A stretch of DNA of 64,000 nucleotides from JAVBME01 sp031552765 (lineage in GTDB: Bacteria > Bacillota > Negativicutes > Acidaminococcales > JAISLQ01). Shown here one piece after another: positions 1 to 8,137 of this stretch. The notes beneath the pieces are model-generated. The model saw only the letters and a list, made by a program, of their open reading frames with translations, made no database searches and was not told the DNA's origin. Location of the stretch: the NCBI GenBank assembly GCA_031552765.1, contig JAVBME010000023.1:1-64000 (forward strand), in the 5' to 3' direction. The number at the start of each line of letters is the position of its first letter. The stretch's first letter is position 1. The translations under genes and the position numbers were made by a program.

Positions 1-3
1 TTG

Positions 4-33
4 TTGCACTTGGGACAACAGATAAAGTACAAT
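4..33 (+). promoter_or_regulatory. Candidate sigma-A promoter of the fatty-acid transporter gene
   Basis: TTGCAC at 4-9 and TACAAT at 28-33 are separated by 18 bases. Transcription would begin near position 40, right at the first arm of the inverted repeat described next. Match to consensus is moderate and read by eye. Confidence 0.4.
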
Positions 34-40
34 TTTGCCA

Positions 41-116
41 TGAGAACTCATCTCCTTTTGGGAGTACTTGTGTTTTGTGGTAAAAACATTGTACTACCTA
101 AGGTTTTGAGTTCTCA
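41..116 (+). promoter_or_regulatory. Structured leader upstream of the fatty-acid transporter
   Basis: TGAGAACTCA at 41-50 is the exact reverse complement of TGAGTTCTCA at 107-116. Between them a second hairpin can form: AGTAC 63-67 with GTACT 91-95 and TGTTTT 71-76 with AAAACA 83-88, leaving a six-base loop. CTCCT at 52-56 could also pair with AGGAG in the ribosome site at 153-157. This would be a closed, multi-part RNA fold starting at the predicted transcript start. Each arm is itself dyad-symmetric (TGAG-NN-CTCA), so a protein operator is the alternative reading. Confidence 0.4.
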
Positions 117-165
117 ACTTTCATTTAAGTTTACATTACGAGAGAATAAAAGAGGAGGAATATTT

Positions 166-1518
166 ATGTTTAAAAAATTTACTAATGCGTGCGTGAAACT
201 TGTACAAAAGTATCTGCCGGATCCATTTATTTTTTGCACTGTTCTTACCCTGGTAGTATTTTTTCTAGGCATCATATTGACCGGGCAAAGCCCTATGCGC
301 ATGATCGGCCACTGGGGCAACGGTTTTTGGTCGCTGCTGTCTTTTTCCATGCAGATGGCTTTGGTACTGGTCTTGGGGCATGCCCTGGCCAGCGCGCCAC
401 CCTTTAAAAAACTGCTCAGCACCCTGGCCGACATACCCAAAAGCCCCGGTCAGGCGATAATAATAGTTTCTGTCGTCGCCGTCATAGCCTGCTGGATCAA
501 CTGGGGCTTTGGCCTGGTTATCGGCGCTATTTTCGCTAAAGAAATAGCGCGCAAAGTACAAGGGGTAGACTACAGGCTGTTGATAGCTTCGGCCTATTCC
601 GGCTTTCTCATTTGGCACCAGGGCATGTCCGGATCCATACCGCTCACTATCGCCTCAGGCGGTGAAACAGTAAAAAAACTTACCCAAGGGGTCATCAGCG
701 CGCCTATCCCGACTTCGGAGACGATATTTCATCCGGTCATACTGTTATGTTCACTGGCTTTGTTTGTCGCTCTGCCATTGGTCAACAGGGCAATGCACCC
801 GGACAAGGAGCAAACAGTAAGCTTCACGCCGCCGCCGGAAGTTGCCGCGCAGGCAGGCAGGGACAACATGACCCCGGCTGATAAGATGGAACGCGGGCCG
901 CTCTTTTCCGTCCTTATCGCAATAATGGGCTTTGTCTATATAGTAAATTATTTTGTTACCAAAGGCTTTTTGTTAAATCTTGATATTGTAAACTTTATCT
1001 TTATGATGTCAGGCATTGTCCTGCATAAAACGCCGCGCTCCTACCTTAATGCCATAGGTGAAGCGGTAAAAGGCGCCGGTGGCGTACTGCTGCAATTTCC
1101 TTTTTATGCCGGCATAGCGGCCATGATGGTCGGAGCGAATGCTCAAGGAGTATCGGTTGCCGGTCTATTTTCCATGGGATTTGTTTCCATATCAACGAAA
1201 GTAACCTTTCCTTTCTTCGCCTTCCTCAGCGCTGGCCTGGTCAACTTCTTCGTTCCTTCCGGCGGCGGGCAGTGGGCGGTACAGGCGCCGATAATACTGC
1301 CGGCGGCCCAAAACCTTGGCGTACATCCGGCAGTCGGTTCGATGGCGATAGCTTTTGGCGACGCCTGGACAAATATGATACAGCCCTTCTGGGCTTTGCC
1401 GGCTTTAGGCATAGCGGGGCTGGGCGCCCGTGATATCATGGGCTACTGTATAATAGACCTGATAGTATCGGGCGTAATAATGGGCGCGGGTATCGTGGCT
1501 TACGGCATATTTATCTAA
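166..1518 (+). CDS. Short-chain fatty acid transporter, AtoE/TIGR00366 family
   Basis: The 450-residue protein is almost entirely hydrophobic, with about a dozen membrane segments, and should sit in the inner membrane. The N-terminal MFKKFTNACVKLVQKYLPDP stretch, the loop containing WGFGLVIGAIFAKE, and the conserved C-terminal block around SGGGQWAVQAPI and FGDAWTNMIQPFWALP are typical of AtoE-type carriers, proposed to move butyrate/acetoacetate-like acids. ATG at 166 was chosen because AGAGGAGG lies at 151-158; the frame stays open upstream but without a ribosome site. It is a single gene, closed by a hairpin terminator. Substrate is inferred from family only. Confidence 0.9.
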   Translation: MFKKFTNACVKLVQKYLPDPFIFCTVLTLVVFFLGIILTGQSPMRMIGHWGNGFWSLLSFSMQMALVLVLGHALASAPPFKKLLSTLADIPKSPGQAIIIVSVVAVIACWINWGFGLVIGAIFAKEIARKVQGVDYRLLIASAYSGFLIWHQGMSGSIPLTIASGGETVKKLTQGVISAPIPTSETIFHPVILLCSLALFVALPLVNRAMHPDKEQTVSFTPPPEVAAQAGRDNMTPADKMERGPLFSVLIAIMGFVYIVNYFVTKGFLLNLDIVNFIFMMSGIVLHKTPRSYLNAIGEAVKGAGGVLLQFPFYAGIAAMMVGANAQGVSVAGLFSMGFVSISTKVTFPFFAFLSAGLVNFFVPSGGGQWAVQAPIILPAAQNLGVHPAVGSMAIAFGDAWTNMIQPFWALPALGIAGLGARDIMGYCIIDLIVSGVIMGAGIVAYGIFI

Positions 1519-1526
1519 GCAAAAGT

Positions 1527-1562
1527 AAAAGCCCTTCAGCTACAAAACTGAAGGGCTTTTTT
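1527..1562. terminator. Bidirectional intrinsic terminator
   Basis: AAAAGCCCTTCAG (1527-1539) pairs perfectly with CTGAAGGGCTTTT (1548-1560) and is flanked by A and T tracts, so it can end both the transporter transcript and the convergent rubredoxin transcript. Confidence 0.9.
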
Positions 1563-1568
1563 CATTAC

Positions 1569-1682
1569 TTATTCTTTTACTTCTACGAAAGATTCCGGAC
1601 CTACGCCGCAAACCGGACATTCATCGGGCGGAGCATCGCCTTCATGGATATAGCCGCAAACAGTACATTCCCACTTAGCCAT
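1569..1682 (-). CDS. Small rubredoxin-like protein
   Basis: A 37-residue protein reading MAKWECTVCGYIHEGD, then CPVCGVG. The two CxxCG knuckles (C6/C9 and C22/C25) form a one-iron rubredoxin site; the length matches the short rubredoxin domain found at the end of rubrerythrins rather than a full ~52-residue rubredoxin. It would act as a cytoplasmic electron carrier, perhaps in peroxide/oxygen detoxification. GGGGG at 1691-1695 serves as the ribosome site. A minus-strand promoter is visible (TTGGCA at 1760-1755, TAAAAT at 1736-1731, spacing 18). It is convergent with the fatty-acid transporter. Confidence 0.85.
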   Translation of the reverse strand: MAKWECTVCGYIHEGDAPPDECPVCGVGPESFVEVKE

Positions 1683-1730
1683 TTTAATTACCCCCGTTAA
1701 TTATATTTATTGTTAAGAAAGTCCATTTAT

Positions 1731-1760
1731 ATTTTACTATATTCTACACACTTTTGCCAA
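1731..1760 (-). promoter_or_regulatory. Candidate promoter of the rubredoxin gene
   Basis: On the minus strand TTGGCA (1760-1755) and TAAAAT (1736-1731) are 18 bases apart. A GCCTGC-TTA-GCAGGC inverted repeat (1762-1776) sits directly upstream of the -35 box and could be a regulator site. Confidence 0.45.
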
Positions 1761-1800
1761 TGCCTGCTTAGCAGGCGTAAATAATATAAAAAGTCAGACT

Positions 1801-1818
1801 TTGTAAAAGTTTTTACAA
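1801..1818. promoter_or_regulatory. 18-bp palindrome resembling a Rex operator
   Basis: TTGTAAAAGTTTTTACAA has 7-base arms TTGTAAA / TTTACAA around AGTT. The layout equals the Rex box known from Firmicutes (TTGTGAA-N4-TTCACAA). It lies between the divergent rubredoxin and DAHP synthase genes, upstream of both predicted promoters. Assignment to Rex is inference; a Rex gene is not in the window. Confidence 0.4.
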
Positions 1819-1944
1819 TACAGGAAACAAAATAAATGTTTCGCAATAAAGCAAAAAATGTGGTAAAATTGCTATTAATTGTTAAGTTTTCCACCGGATT
1901 TGCTAAAAAATGTCTTGGGTTGGATATTACAGGAGGCAATATTT

Positions 1945-2958
1945 ATGGTTATCGTTATGCGCCAGGGCGCAACCAAAGAACAACTGGACGTCATTATTAA
2001 GCAGTTGGAAGAAGTCAACTGCAGTTCATGGATAACTTACGGAGAGTTTCAGAACATCATAGGTGTGGTTGGCGATACTTATAACGTCGACCGGGATCAT
2101 ATGACAGCCTATGATTTTGTAGAGAAAGTACTATCCGTACAGGAACCGTATAAAAAAGCCAACCGCGCTTTTCACCCGGAAGATACCATCATAAATGTAG
2201 GCGGCGCTACGATCGGCGGCGACCGAATAGCGGTTATAGCCGGGCCCTGTTCGGTAGAGAGCGAAGAGCAAATAACCACCATTGCTGAAGAAGTAAAAGC
2301 GGCCGGCGCTACCTTCTTGCGTGGCGGCGCCTTCAAACCGCGTTCTTCGCCCTATAGCTTCCAGGGGATGAAGGAAGAAGGGCTGGATCTTTTGAAAAAA
2401 GCCCGGGCGGCGACCGGGCTGCCGATTGTATCGGAAATAATGTCTACCGACAGGTTGGCGCGGTTTGTGGAAGACGTGGACGTCATCCAGGTCGGTGCGC
2501 GTAATATGCAAAACTTTGACCTTTTGCGGGCCTTGGGTGAGGTAAATAAACCCATACTTTTAAAACGTGGCCTGAGCGCAACTATAGAAGAATGGCTGAT
2601 GTCGGCTGAATATATAATGGCTGCCGGCAACGAGCGGGTCATACTTTGCGAGCGCGGCATCAGGACTTTTGAAACATATACCAGAAATACGCTCGACCTG
2701 AGCGCCGTCTTAGCTGTAAAAAAACTCAGCCACCTGCCTATCGTAGTCGATCCCAGCCACGCTGCCGGTATGTGGTGGATGGTGGAGTCGCTGTCTAAAG
2801 CGGCTATAGCGGTAGGAGCAGATGCCTTGATGATAGAGGTGCATAACGATCCGCTGAAAGCCAAATGCGACGGGCCGCAGTCTATAAAACCCGAACGTTT
2901 CAGCCGCCTGATGCAGGTACTCAAGGCGATAGCCGAAGCGGACGGCCGCAAACTTTAA
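1945..2958 (+). CDS. aroF: 3-deoxy-7-phosphoheptulonate synthase (DAHP synthase), type I-beta with regulatory ferredoxin-like domain
   Basis: Catalyses phosphoenolpyruvate plus erythrose-4-phosphate to DAHP, the first step of aromatic amino acid synthesis. The 337-residue protein has an N-terminal ACT/ferredoxin-like regulatory domain (about 1-75, MVIVMRQGATKEQLD), then the barrel with GPCSVE (100-105), KPRSSPYSFQG (131-141), LLKRG and DPSHAAG near the C-terminus, all expected for this family. The N-terminal domain is the kind that gives feedback inhibition by tyrosine or phenylalanine in Thermotoga-type enzymes. ATG 1945 is preceded by AGGAGG (1931-1936). No other shikimate gene is adjacent. 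Confidence 0.93.
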   Translation: MVIVMRQGATKEQLDVIIKQLEEVNCSSWITYGEFQNIIGVVGDTYNVDRDHMTAYDFVEKVLSVQEPYKKANRAFHPEDTIINVGGATIGGDRIAVIAGPCSVESEEQITTIAEEVKAAGATFLRGGAFKPRSSPYSFQGMKEEGLDLLKKARAATGLPIVSEIMSTDRLARFVEDVDVIQVGARNMQNFDLLRALGEVNKPILLKRGLSATIEEWLMSAEYIMAAGNERVILCERGIRTFETYTRNTLDLSAVLAVKKLSHLPIVVDPSHAAGMWWMVESLSKAAIAVGADALMIEVHNDPLKAKCDGPQSIKPERFSRLMQVLKAIAEADGRKL

Positions 2959-2975
2959 ATAAATATTAACATTAC

Positions 2976-3003
2976 TTGATAAATATGGTAGAATAATTAT
3001 AAG
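2976..3003 (+). promoter_or_regulatory. Candidate promoter of the SprA-related gene
   Basis: TTGATA (2976-2981) and TATAAG (2998-3003) with a 16-base spacer precede the coding start at 3036. Moderate consensus match. Confidence 0.35.
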
Positions 3004-3035
3004 TTTGGAGTATTATTTTCTTTGCGAGGTGTATT

Positions 3036-3869
3036 ATGCCTTCTGTCAATGGGATAAATAACTTATCCTCTATAATGCCGGCTATGACTCCTTCCAGCGA
3101 AAAAAGCTCACCTAGCCGAGGACAGGTAGCAGCGCCGCCCGAAGCGGCCATCGGAAAGGCGGCTGAATACCATCCGTCGGGCATAGTATTGCCGACAGAG
3201 GAAAGCGGACAGGGGAAAGATAACGGCCGACCGGCCTCTGAGACTAAAGAGAAGCAGACGGCTGGCGATAAAACGGGCAGTAAGGCCGAGAACGCCAAAA
3301 CAGAAGAGGTCGCTGGCGGTGAACCCTGGCGACGCGGCAAAAGCGCTGAAGAACAAAATAAGATAGAACGCCAGATAACGGAACTGAAAAACGGCGAAGC
3401 GCGCGTAAAAACACACGAACAGGCGCATAAAGCTACCGGCGGGCAATATGCCGGAGGCATAAGCTATGAAAAATCCACCGGCCCTGACGGTAAGCAGTAT
3501 ATCGTGGGCGGCGAAGTGCCGATAGACATTTCCGAAGAAAACACCCCGCAAAAAACGATAAATAAAATGCAGATAGTGCGCCGGGCAGCGTTAGCGCCGG
3601 CGGATCCATCTTCACAGGACCGCAGCGTGGCGGCCTCTGCCAGCGCTAAAGAAGCTTCGGCGCGGGCCGAATTGGCTAAAGAAGTCAGCGGCGTTTCCAA
3701 GTCAGGCAAAGCGGACAAAAAAAATGATATTGCTAATGTTGGCGGCATAAAACCATTGACGCCGTCAGAACTTATCAAGGGCCAGCCGATAGGCGGCAAA
3801 ACATTTAAAGATATTAACGCCAAGGCGCAAGAGCCATGGAAAGGCTCGGTAGTAGACATATCGGCATAA
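3036..3869 (+). CDS. SprA-related putative metalloprotease (CJM1_0395-type)
   Basis: A 277-residue hydrophilic protein. The first ~110 residues are low-complexity, rich in E, K, S, P and G. The conserved core begins near residue 110 with ERQITELKNGEARVKTHEQA: HEQAH is an HExxH-like zinc-binding motif, followed by GGQYAGGISYEKSTGPDGKQ, a GGEVPIDIS block and the repeating-alanine helix typical of the SprA-related family. Proteolytic activity is predicted only from HExxH. AGGTG upstream supports the start. The gene is monocistronic and ends in a strong terminator. Confidence 0.75.
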   Translation: MPSVNGINNLSSIMPAMTPSSEKSSPSRGQVAAPPEAAIGKAAEYHPSGIVLPTEESGQGKDNGRPASETKEKQTAGDKTGSKAENAKTEEVAGGEPWRRGKSAEEQNKIERQITELKNGEARVKTHEQAHKATGGQYAGGISYEKSTGPDGKQYIVGGEVPIDISEENTPQKTINKMQIVRRAALAPADPSSQDRSVAASASAKEASARAELAKEVSGVSKSGKADKKNDIANVGGIKPLTPSELIKGQPIGGKTFKDINAKAQEPWKGSVVDISA

Positions 3870-3901
3870 AAAAACGGCATCCTGACGGATGCCGTTTTTT
3901 T
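3868..3901. terminator. Intrinsic terminator
   Basis: CGGCATCC (3875-3882), loop TGAC, GGATGCCG (3887-3894), followed by T7 and preceded by an A run; works in both directions between convergent genes. Confidence 0.9.
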
Positions 3902-3915
3902 ATGTATTTTTGCGG

Positions 3916-4704
3916 TTACTTCCAGGGAATGATTTTTTTCTCTAAAAACTGCAAAGAGTTGGTAAACAATATGCCGAGTATGGATAAGATTATAACCCCG
4001 ACCATGAGCTTTGTAGTCATCATCAAATCGCCATAATGAAGTATCATTGCGCCGATGCCTTCCTGGGCGGCGATCATTTCCGCCGCTACCAACATGAGGA
4101 GCGAAGTGCCGGCCGCCAGCTTGAGACCGGCGAAGATGACCGGTAAAGCGCCGGGCAGGATGACTTTTCTGATCAGGTTCCAGCGGCTGGCGTGAAAGCT
4201 TATTGCCACTTTTATGAATAAAGGGTCGACATTCTTTACGCCCGAGTAGGTATTTATAACTACCGGGAAAAAGACGCCCAGACTGATTACCGTTACCTTT
4301 GATACTTCGCCGATGCCCAGCCAGAGTATGATGAGCGGCAAAAGGGCTATTTTGGGTATAGGGTAGAGGGCGTAGATGATAGGTGTGCCTACACTGTCTG
4401 CCAGTTTTGACATCCCGGTCAAAAGACCGAGGATTATCCCGGCCAGGCAGCCGATGGTATAACCGAGCGCTATGCGATAAAAACTTGCCGACAGGTTGGC
4501 AAATATTTCGCCGTTTTGCAGCATCAGACAGCCGTCAGCAAATATACTGGAAGGGGCCGGCAGGAAGAGTGCCGATATGATGCCCGTTTTGGCGATGGCC
4601 TCCCACAATAGCGCCACTGCCGCAAGAGATGCTGTGGACAACCAGGCCGGGTATTTTTTATCCATAAAAGCCAGCCGGTTGGTTACTATTTGCCGGTTAT
4701 TCAT
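3916..4704 (-). CDS. ABC transporter permease, SsuC/TauC/NrtB family
   Basis: A 262-residue inner-membrane permease with about six membrane segments. The EAA loop reads around AISFHASRWNLIRKVILPGA and GLKLAAGTSLLMLVAAEM, typical of the aliphatic sulfonate / taurine / nitrate class. It overlaps the end of the ATP-binding gene by 8 bases (4697-4704) and is last in a binding protein - ATPase - permease order on the minus strand. The substrate is not determined by sequence; no sulfonate monooxygenase or nitrate reductase gene is nearby. Confidence 0.9.
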   Translation of the reverse strand: MNNRQIVTNRLAFMDKKYPAWLSTASLAAVALLWEAIAKTGIISALFLPAPSSIFADGCLMLQNGEIFANLSASFYRIALGYTIGCLAGIILGLLTGMSKLADSVGTPIIYALYPIPKIALLPLIILWLGIGEVSKVTVISLGVFFPVVINTYSGVKNVDPLFIKVAISFHASRWNLIRKVILPGALPVIFAGLKLAAGTSLLMLVAAEMIAAQEGIGAMILHYGDLMMTTKLMVGVIILSILGILFTNSLQFLEKKIIPWK

Positions 4705-5485
4705 CCTGGTTCACCTCCAGGAGGGCGTCAAGAGCATCACTTTTGATGTTTTCCCATATTTCGTCCACATAGGAATTGAAGCGGGCGGCGTTCTGCGCTT
4801 TGCCGCGTTCAGACCGCGGGATATCGATGGGGATGATCCTGCTTATGCGGCCGGGACGGCGTGATAGTACTATCACCCGGTCGGCCAGGTGCACCGCTTC
4901 GGCGATGTTATGCGTTACATAAAGCGTTGAAAGACGTGTTTTTTCCCAGATAGACAGCAGCTCTTCCTGCATCAGGGTGCGGGTCTGGGCGTCGAGGGCG
5001 GAAAACGGCTCATCCATCAGTAAAAGGTCGGGCTGGATGGATAGCGCCCGCGCTATGCCGACACGCTGGCGCATGCCGCCGGACAACTGGCTGGGGTAAG
5101 AATTTTCGAACCCTTTTAGACCGACCAGTTCGGTATAATACTCTATCCGTTTGGCTTTTTCTTCATTTTCTACATGCAGCTCTTCCAAACCAAAGGCGAT
5201 GTTTTGATAAACCGAACGCCAGGGAAAGAGGCCAATTTCCTGGAATACTATGCCGACAAGCGGCTTATGTCCTGTTGACATGCTGTCAAAATATATGCTG
5301 CCGGCAGAAGGGCTCAAGAGCCCGCCCACCATATTGAGCAAGGTGGATTTGCCGCAGCCGCTCGGGCCGACTAACACTACAAATTCCTGCTCTTCCACTG
5401 TCAGGCAGACGTCGGACAGCGCCAGCAGTTCTTCGCCACGATGGCTTTTATATTTTTTGCTGATGTTTTCTATTACTACGCGCAT
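4697..5485 (-). CDS. ABC transporter ATP-binding protein, SsuB/TauB/NrtD family
   Basis: A 262-residue ATPase with Walker A GPSGCGKST, signature LSGGMRQRVGIARAL, Walker B LLLMDEPFSALD and the switch histidine in VTHN. It energises the permease encoded just downstream. ATG at 5485 starts MRVVIENISKKYK with AGGGA upstream; a longer frame exists upstream but its extra 23 residues do not resemble the family. Translational coupling with the permease is likely from the 8-base overlap. Confidence 0.92.
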   Translation of the reverse strand: MRVVIENISKKYKSHRGEELLALSDVCLTVEEQEFVVLVGPSGCGKSTLLNMVGGLLSPSAGSIYFDSMSTGHKPLVGIVFQEIGLFPWRSVYQNIAFGLEELHVENEEKAKRIEYYTELVGLKGFENSYPSQLSGGMRQRVGIARALSIQPDLLLMDEPFSALDAQTRTLMQEELLSIWEKTRLSTLYVTHNIAEAVHLADRVIVLSRRPGRISRIIPIDIPRSERGKAQNAARFNSYVDEIWENIKSDALDALLEVNQDE

Positions 5486-5569
5486 GTTTACCGTCCCTTT
5501 GAAAATGACAATGATAAATGAAAAATCCTCCAGAGAAAGTCCGGAGGATTTCATTATAAACGATGCAGC

Positions 5570-6619
5570 TTATTTTTTCAAAGCCTTTTCCGTGAAAGAC
5601 GTATTTACTACTTCTTTGGCCTCTAGCGGTTTTTCCAGCATTTTGTTTTTGCCGTACCAGTTAAGTTGGGTCGCGATATCGTTTGCCAGGAGTTTACCGT
5701 CGCGGTCTATGTATGGCAGGCCAAGCTTGACGTCATCGATAGGCGCGCCAGTATATTTGGCGATAATGCCGACAACTTCGTCATAGTTTTTCCCGGGAGC
5801 AGGCTTGCCGTCTTTTCTCAGCAATACGGCGTCATAGTAATAGTTGCAGGACTTGACATAGGCCTTCATGAAACGCAGACCCAAGTCTTCATTTTTGTTG
5901 AGGTTGGGCGAGTAGAATATGCCGGAAGTCTGGTATTCGATAACGTCGCCGACCTGGGTCAGGGTTTTGCCATAGCCCGCTTTTCCCGCTTTGGTGATAT
6001 TGGGCTCGTTTAGTATGGCAGCGTCTATCTGCCCGCTTTCCAAGCTGGCCATGATGGAACCCAGCTTGCCGAGAGACACTATTTCCACATCATCGAGCGT
6101 CATGCCTTTGGCTTCAAGGACTCGTCCCATCATATAGTGGAAAGTGGAGCCTTTTTGCGTGATGCCTATCTTTTTGCCTTTAAGTTTTTCTACGCTGTTT
6201 ACGCCTTTGTCCCAGGCAGCTTTGTTGACGACTATAGCGGAAGAAGAATAACCCTTTTCTTCCCGGCCTTTATCAGCTACGATGGTCAGTTTTTGGCCGC
6301 TGGCCACCATGTTGAAAAGGCCCGCGGTGATGCCTGTAGCGCCGACGTCCACCTTGTTGGAAGCGGTAGCGACCGCTATGGGTTGGGCGGCATCAAACCA
6401 TTGTACATCAAGATCTATGGCCTGTTCTTTGAAAAACCCTTTATCGATGCCGATAAAAAGCGGTGCGGAGCTGGTCAGTTTGAGCATGCCGACAGAAATT
6501 TTCTTTGCCTCTAAAGGTTTGGCCGGGGCGCCCGCTTTTTTCTCGCCGCCGCAGCCGGCAATAAGCAATACGCTACTAAGAAGAGCGAGCAGAAAATAAA
6601 CAAGTTTCTTTTTTGTCAT
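5570..6619 (-). CDS. ABC transporter substrate-binding lipoprotein, SsuA/NMT1-like
   Basis: A 349-residue lipoprotein: MTKKKLVYFLLALLSSV, then lipobox LIAGC, so it is anchored on the outside of the inner membrane. The body resembles NMT1/SsuA binding proteins (SSAPLFIGIDKGFFKEQ, then a FDAAQPIAVATASNKVDVG region). It is the first gene of the three-gene importer; the ATPase begins 85 bases downstream. ATG at 6619 fits the signal peptide; a TTG seven codons upstream lacks a ribosome site. GAGAGG lies somewhat far (about 13 bases) from the ATG. Confidence 0.88.
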   Translation of the reverse strand: MTKKKLVYFLLALLSSVLLIAGCGGEKKAGAPAKPLEAKKISVGMLKLTSSAPLFIGIDKGFFKEQAIDLDVQWFDAAQPIAVATASNKVDVGATGITAGLFNMVASGQKLTIVADKGREEKGYSSSAIVVNKAAWDKGVNSVEKLKGKKIGITQKGSTFHYMMGRVLEAKGMTLDDVEIVSLGKLGSIMASLESGQIDAAILNEPNITKAGKAGYGKTLTQVGDVIEYQTSGIFYSPNLNKNEDLGLRFMKAYVKSCNYYYDAVLLRKDGKPAPGKNYDEVVGIIAKYTGAPIDDVKLGLPYIDRDGKLLANDIATQLNWYGKNKMLEKPLEAKEVVNTSFTEKALKK

Positions 6620-6753
6620 GAGCTTACAACATCCTCTCAAATTAAAAATTTAATTTAGCGTTCATATTCGACAGCGACTGCCTAAATCCTGTATTGTCAT
6701 GGTGTTGTTTTTGTGTATCAAAGTCGAGTTTTTATTGATTTAGGTTATTTTTA

Positions 6754-6771
6754 TTGCGAAATATTTCGCAA
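6754..6771. promoter_or_regulatory. Perfect 18-bp palindrome TTGCGAA-ATAT-TTCGCAA
   Basis: The site is its own reverse complement over 18 bases. It lies between the divergent binding-protein gene and the RND pump operon, about 50 bases upstream of a TATAAT at 6821-6826. Geometry equals a Rex-type box but with C/G at the fourth position. The regulator is unknown; no regulator gene is adjacent. Confidence 0.5.
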
Positions 6772-6904
6772 ATAATCTCGTCTGTAGCGATAAAAATAGT
6801 CTTTTTATTATTAATTATGATATAATAATTTATCGAGTATAGCAATCACATTTTGCCCGCGGCCGTAAGGCATACCAATTTATTCGTTATAGGGGGAATA
6901 TTTA

Positions 6905-8122
6905 ATGAAAAATGATACGGTAAAAGCAATGAGGCGTTTAGTGCTGCCTGTTGTATTGATACTTGCTTTTATAAGTATCCTTGGCGGTTGTGGCAAAAAG
7001 CAAGCGGCCGCGCCGCAGGCGGTTCCTGTAAAAGGAATGGCCGTCATCCAGAAAGATACGCCAATAATATATGAGTTTGTCGGCGAAGTAGAAGCGCGCG
7101 ACGAAGTAGAACTTCGTTCAAAAGTCTCCGGTATGATCGTAGAAAAACATGTCCAGGGCGGTACTGCCGTCAGCAAAGGGCAGTTGCTTTTCGTCATTGA
7201 TTCACGCCAATACCGCGATGCGGTACTGGATTACCGTTCCCAGGTCGCAGGCACGCAGGCTACCTTGTCGCGAGTACAGCGCGACGTTGAAAGGTATCGC
7301 CAGCTTTATGCGCAAAACGCCGTTGCCCAGCAAATTTTAGACAATACCGTGGCGGAAGAAAAGCAGACCGCCGCCCAACTAGAAGCTATAAGGGCGCGCC
7401 TTAGCCAGGCGGAAGTCGATGTCAGCGAGACCAATATCAGATCTCCGCTCAACGGCCGCATAGATACCAGCGACCTTAGCGTAGGAAACTATATAGTCGC
7501 CGGCCAGACGGTAATGGCTAAAGTGTCGAGTATTGATCCGGTCAGGTTGCGCTATAGCATAAGCGAGAGCGATTATCTTAAATTTGCCGAACTGGCCAGG
7601 AAAAAAGACGCCAGCTCTCTTATAAGCGGTTTTCCTGAAATGGAGATGACTCTAAGCGACGGCAGCAAATACCCGCTCAAAGGTAAAATAGAGCAAGTAG
7701 ACCGCGGCTTGGCCAAAGAAACGGGCACGCTCACCATAAAAGCGGTTTTCGGCAATCCTGACGGCATACTGGTGCCGGGCATGTTCGCCCGGCTGCAACT
7801 GTCGGGCGAAGTGAGGCCGAACGCCCTTTTGGTACCGCAAAGAGCAGTCATGGAAATGCTCGATAAAACCTTTGTTTTTACAGTTGATAAAGAGGGCAAG
7901 TCCCTCATGAAGCCGGTCAAAATGGGGCCGCGTATCGGCAATGACCTTTGGCTGGTGGAAAGTGGCCTCGAGCCGGGAGATATGATCATCGTAGAAGGCT
8001 TCCAGAAGACACCGCAAGGTACGCCGGTAAAAGTGGAGACCATAACTATGGCCGATCTTAACGCTGTGCCTAAGGCTGCGGCAAAACCTGAGGGCCAGAA
8101 AAAGGACGAAGGTAAAAAATAA
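6905..8122 (+). CDS. RND efflux pump periplasmic adaptor (membrane fusion lipoprotein)
   Basis: A 405-residue AcrA/MexA-type adaptor. The N-terminus has a signal peptide and lipobox (LGGCGKK), then the biotinyl-lipoyl half (VELRSKVSGMIVEKHVQGG), an alpha-helical hairpin (about 95-160), the second lipoyl half (NIRSPLNGRIDTSDLSVGNY) and beta-barrel and membrane-proximal parts (GMFARLQLSGEVRPNALLVP). It links the inner-membrane pump to an outer-membrane channel. AGGGGG precedes ATG 6905. The pump gene follows after 15 bases, so the two are one operon. Confidence 0.93.
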   Translation: MKNDTVKAMRRLVLPVVLILAFISILGGCGKKQAAAPQAVPVKGMAVIQKDTPIIYEFVGEVEARDEVELRSKVSGMIVEKHVQGGTAVSKGQLLFVIDSRQYRDAVLDYRSQVAGTQATLSRVQRDVERYRQLYAQNAVAQQILDNTVAEEKQTAAQLEAIRARLSQAEVDVSETNIRSPLNGRIDTSDLSVGNYIVAGQTVMAKVSSIDPVRLRYSISESDYLKFAELARKKDASSLISGFPEMEMTLSDGSKYPLKGKIEQVDRGLAKETGTLTIKAVFGNPDGILVPGMFARLQLSGEVRPNALLVPQRAVMEMLDKTFVFTVDKEGKSLMKPVKMGPRIGNDLWLVESGLEPGDMIIVEGFQKTPQGTPVKVETITMADLNAVPKAAAKPEGQKKDEGKK

Positions 8123-8137
8123 CGAAGGAGGCCGGTT

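Noticed and set aside
1..165. T-box or SAM riboswitch in the first leader
   Set aside because: No T-box AGGGTGGNACCGCG sequence and no SAM-I core were found; only a generic fold can be claimed.
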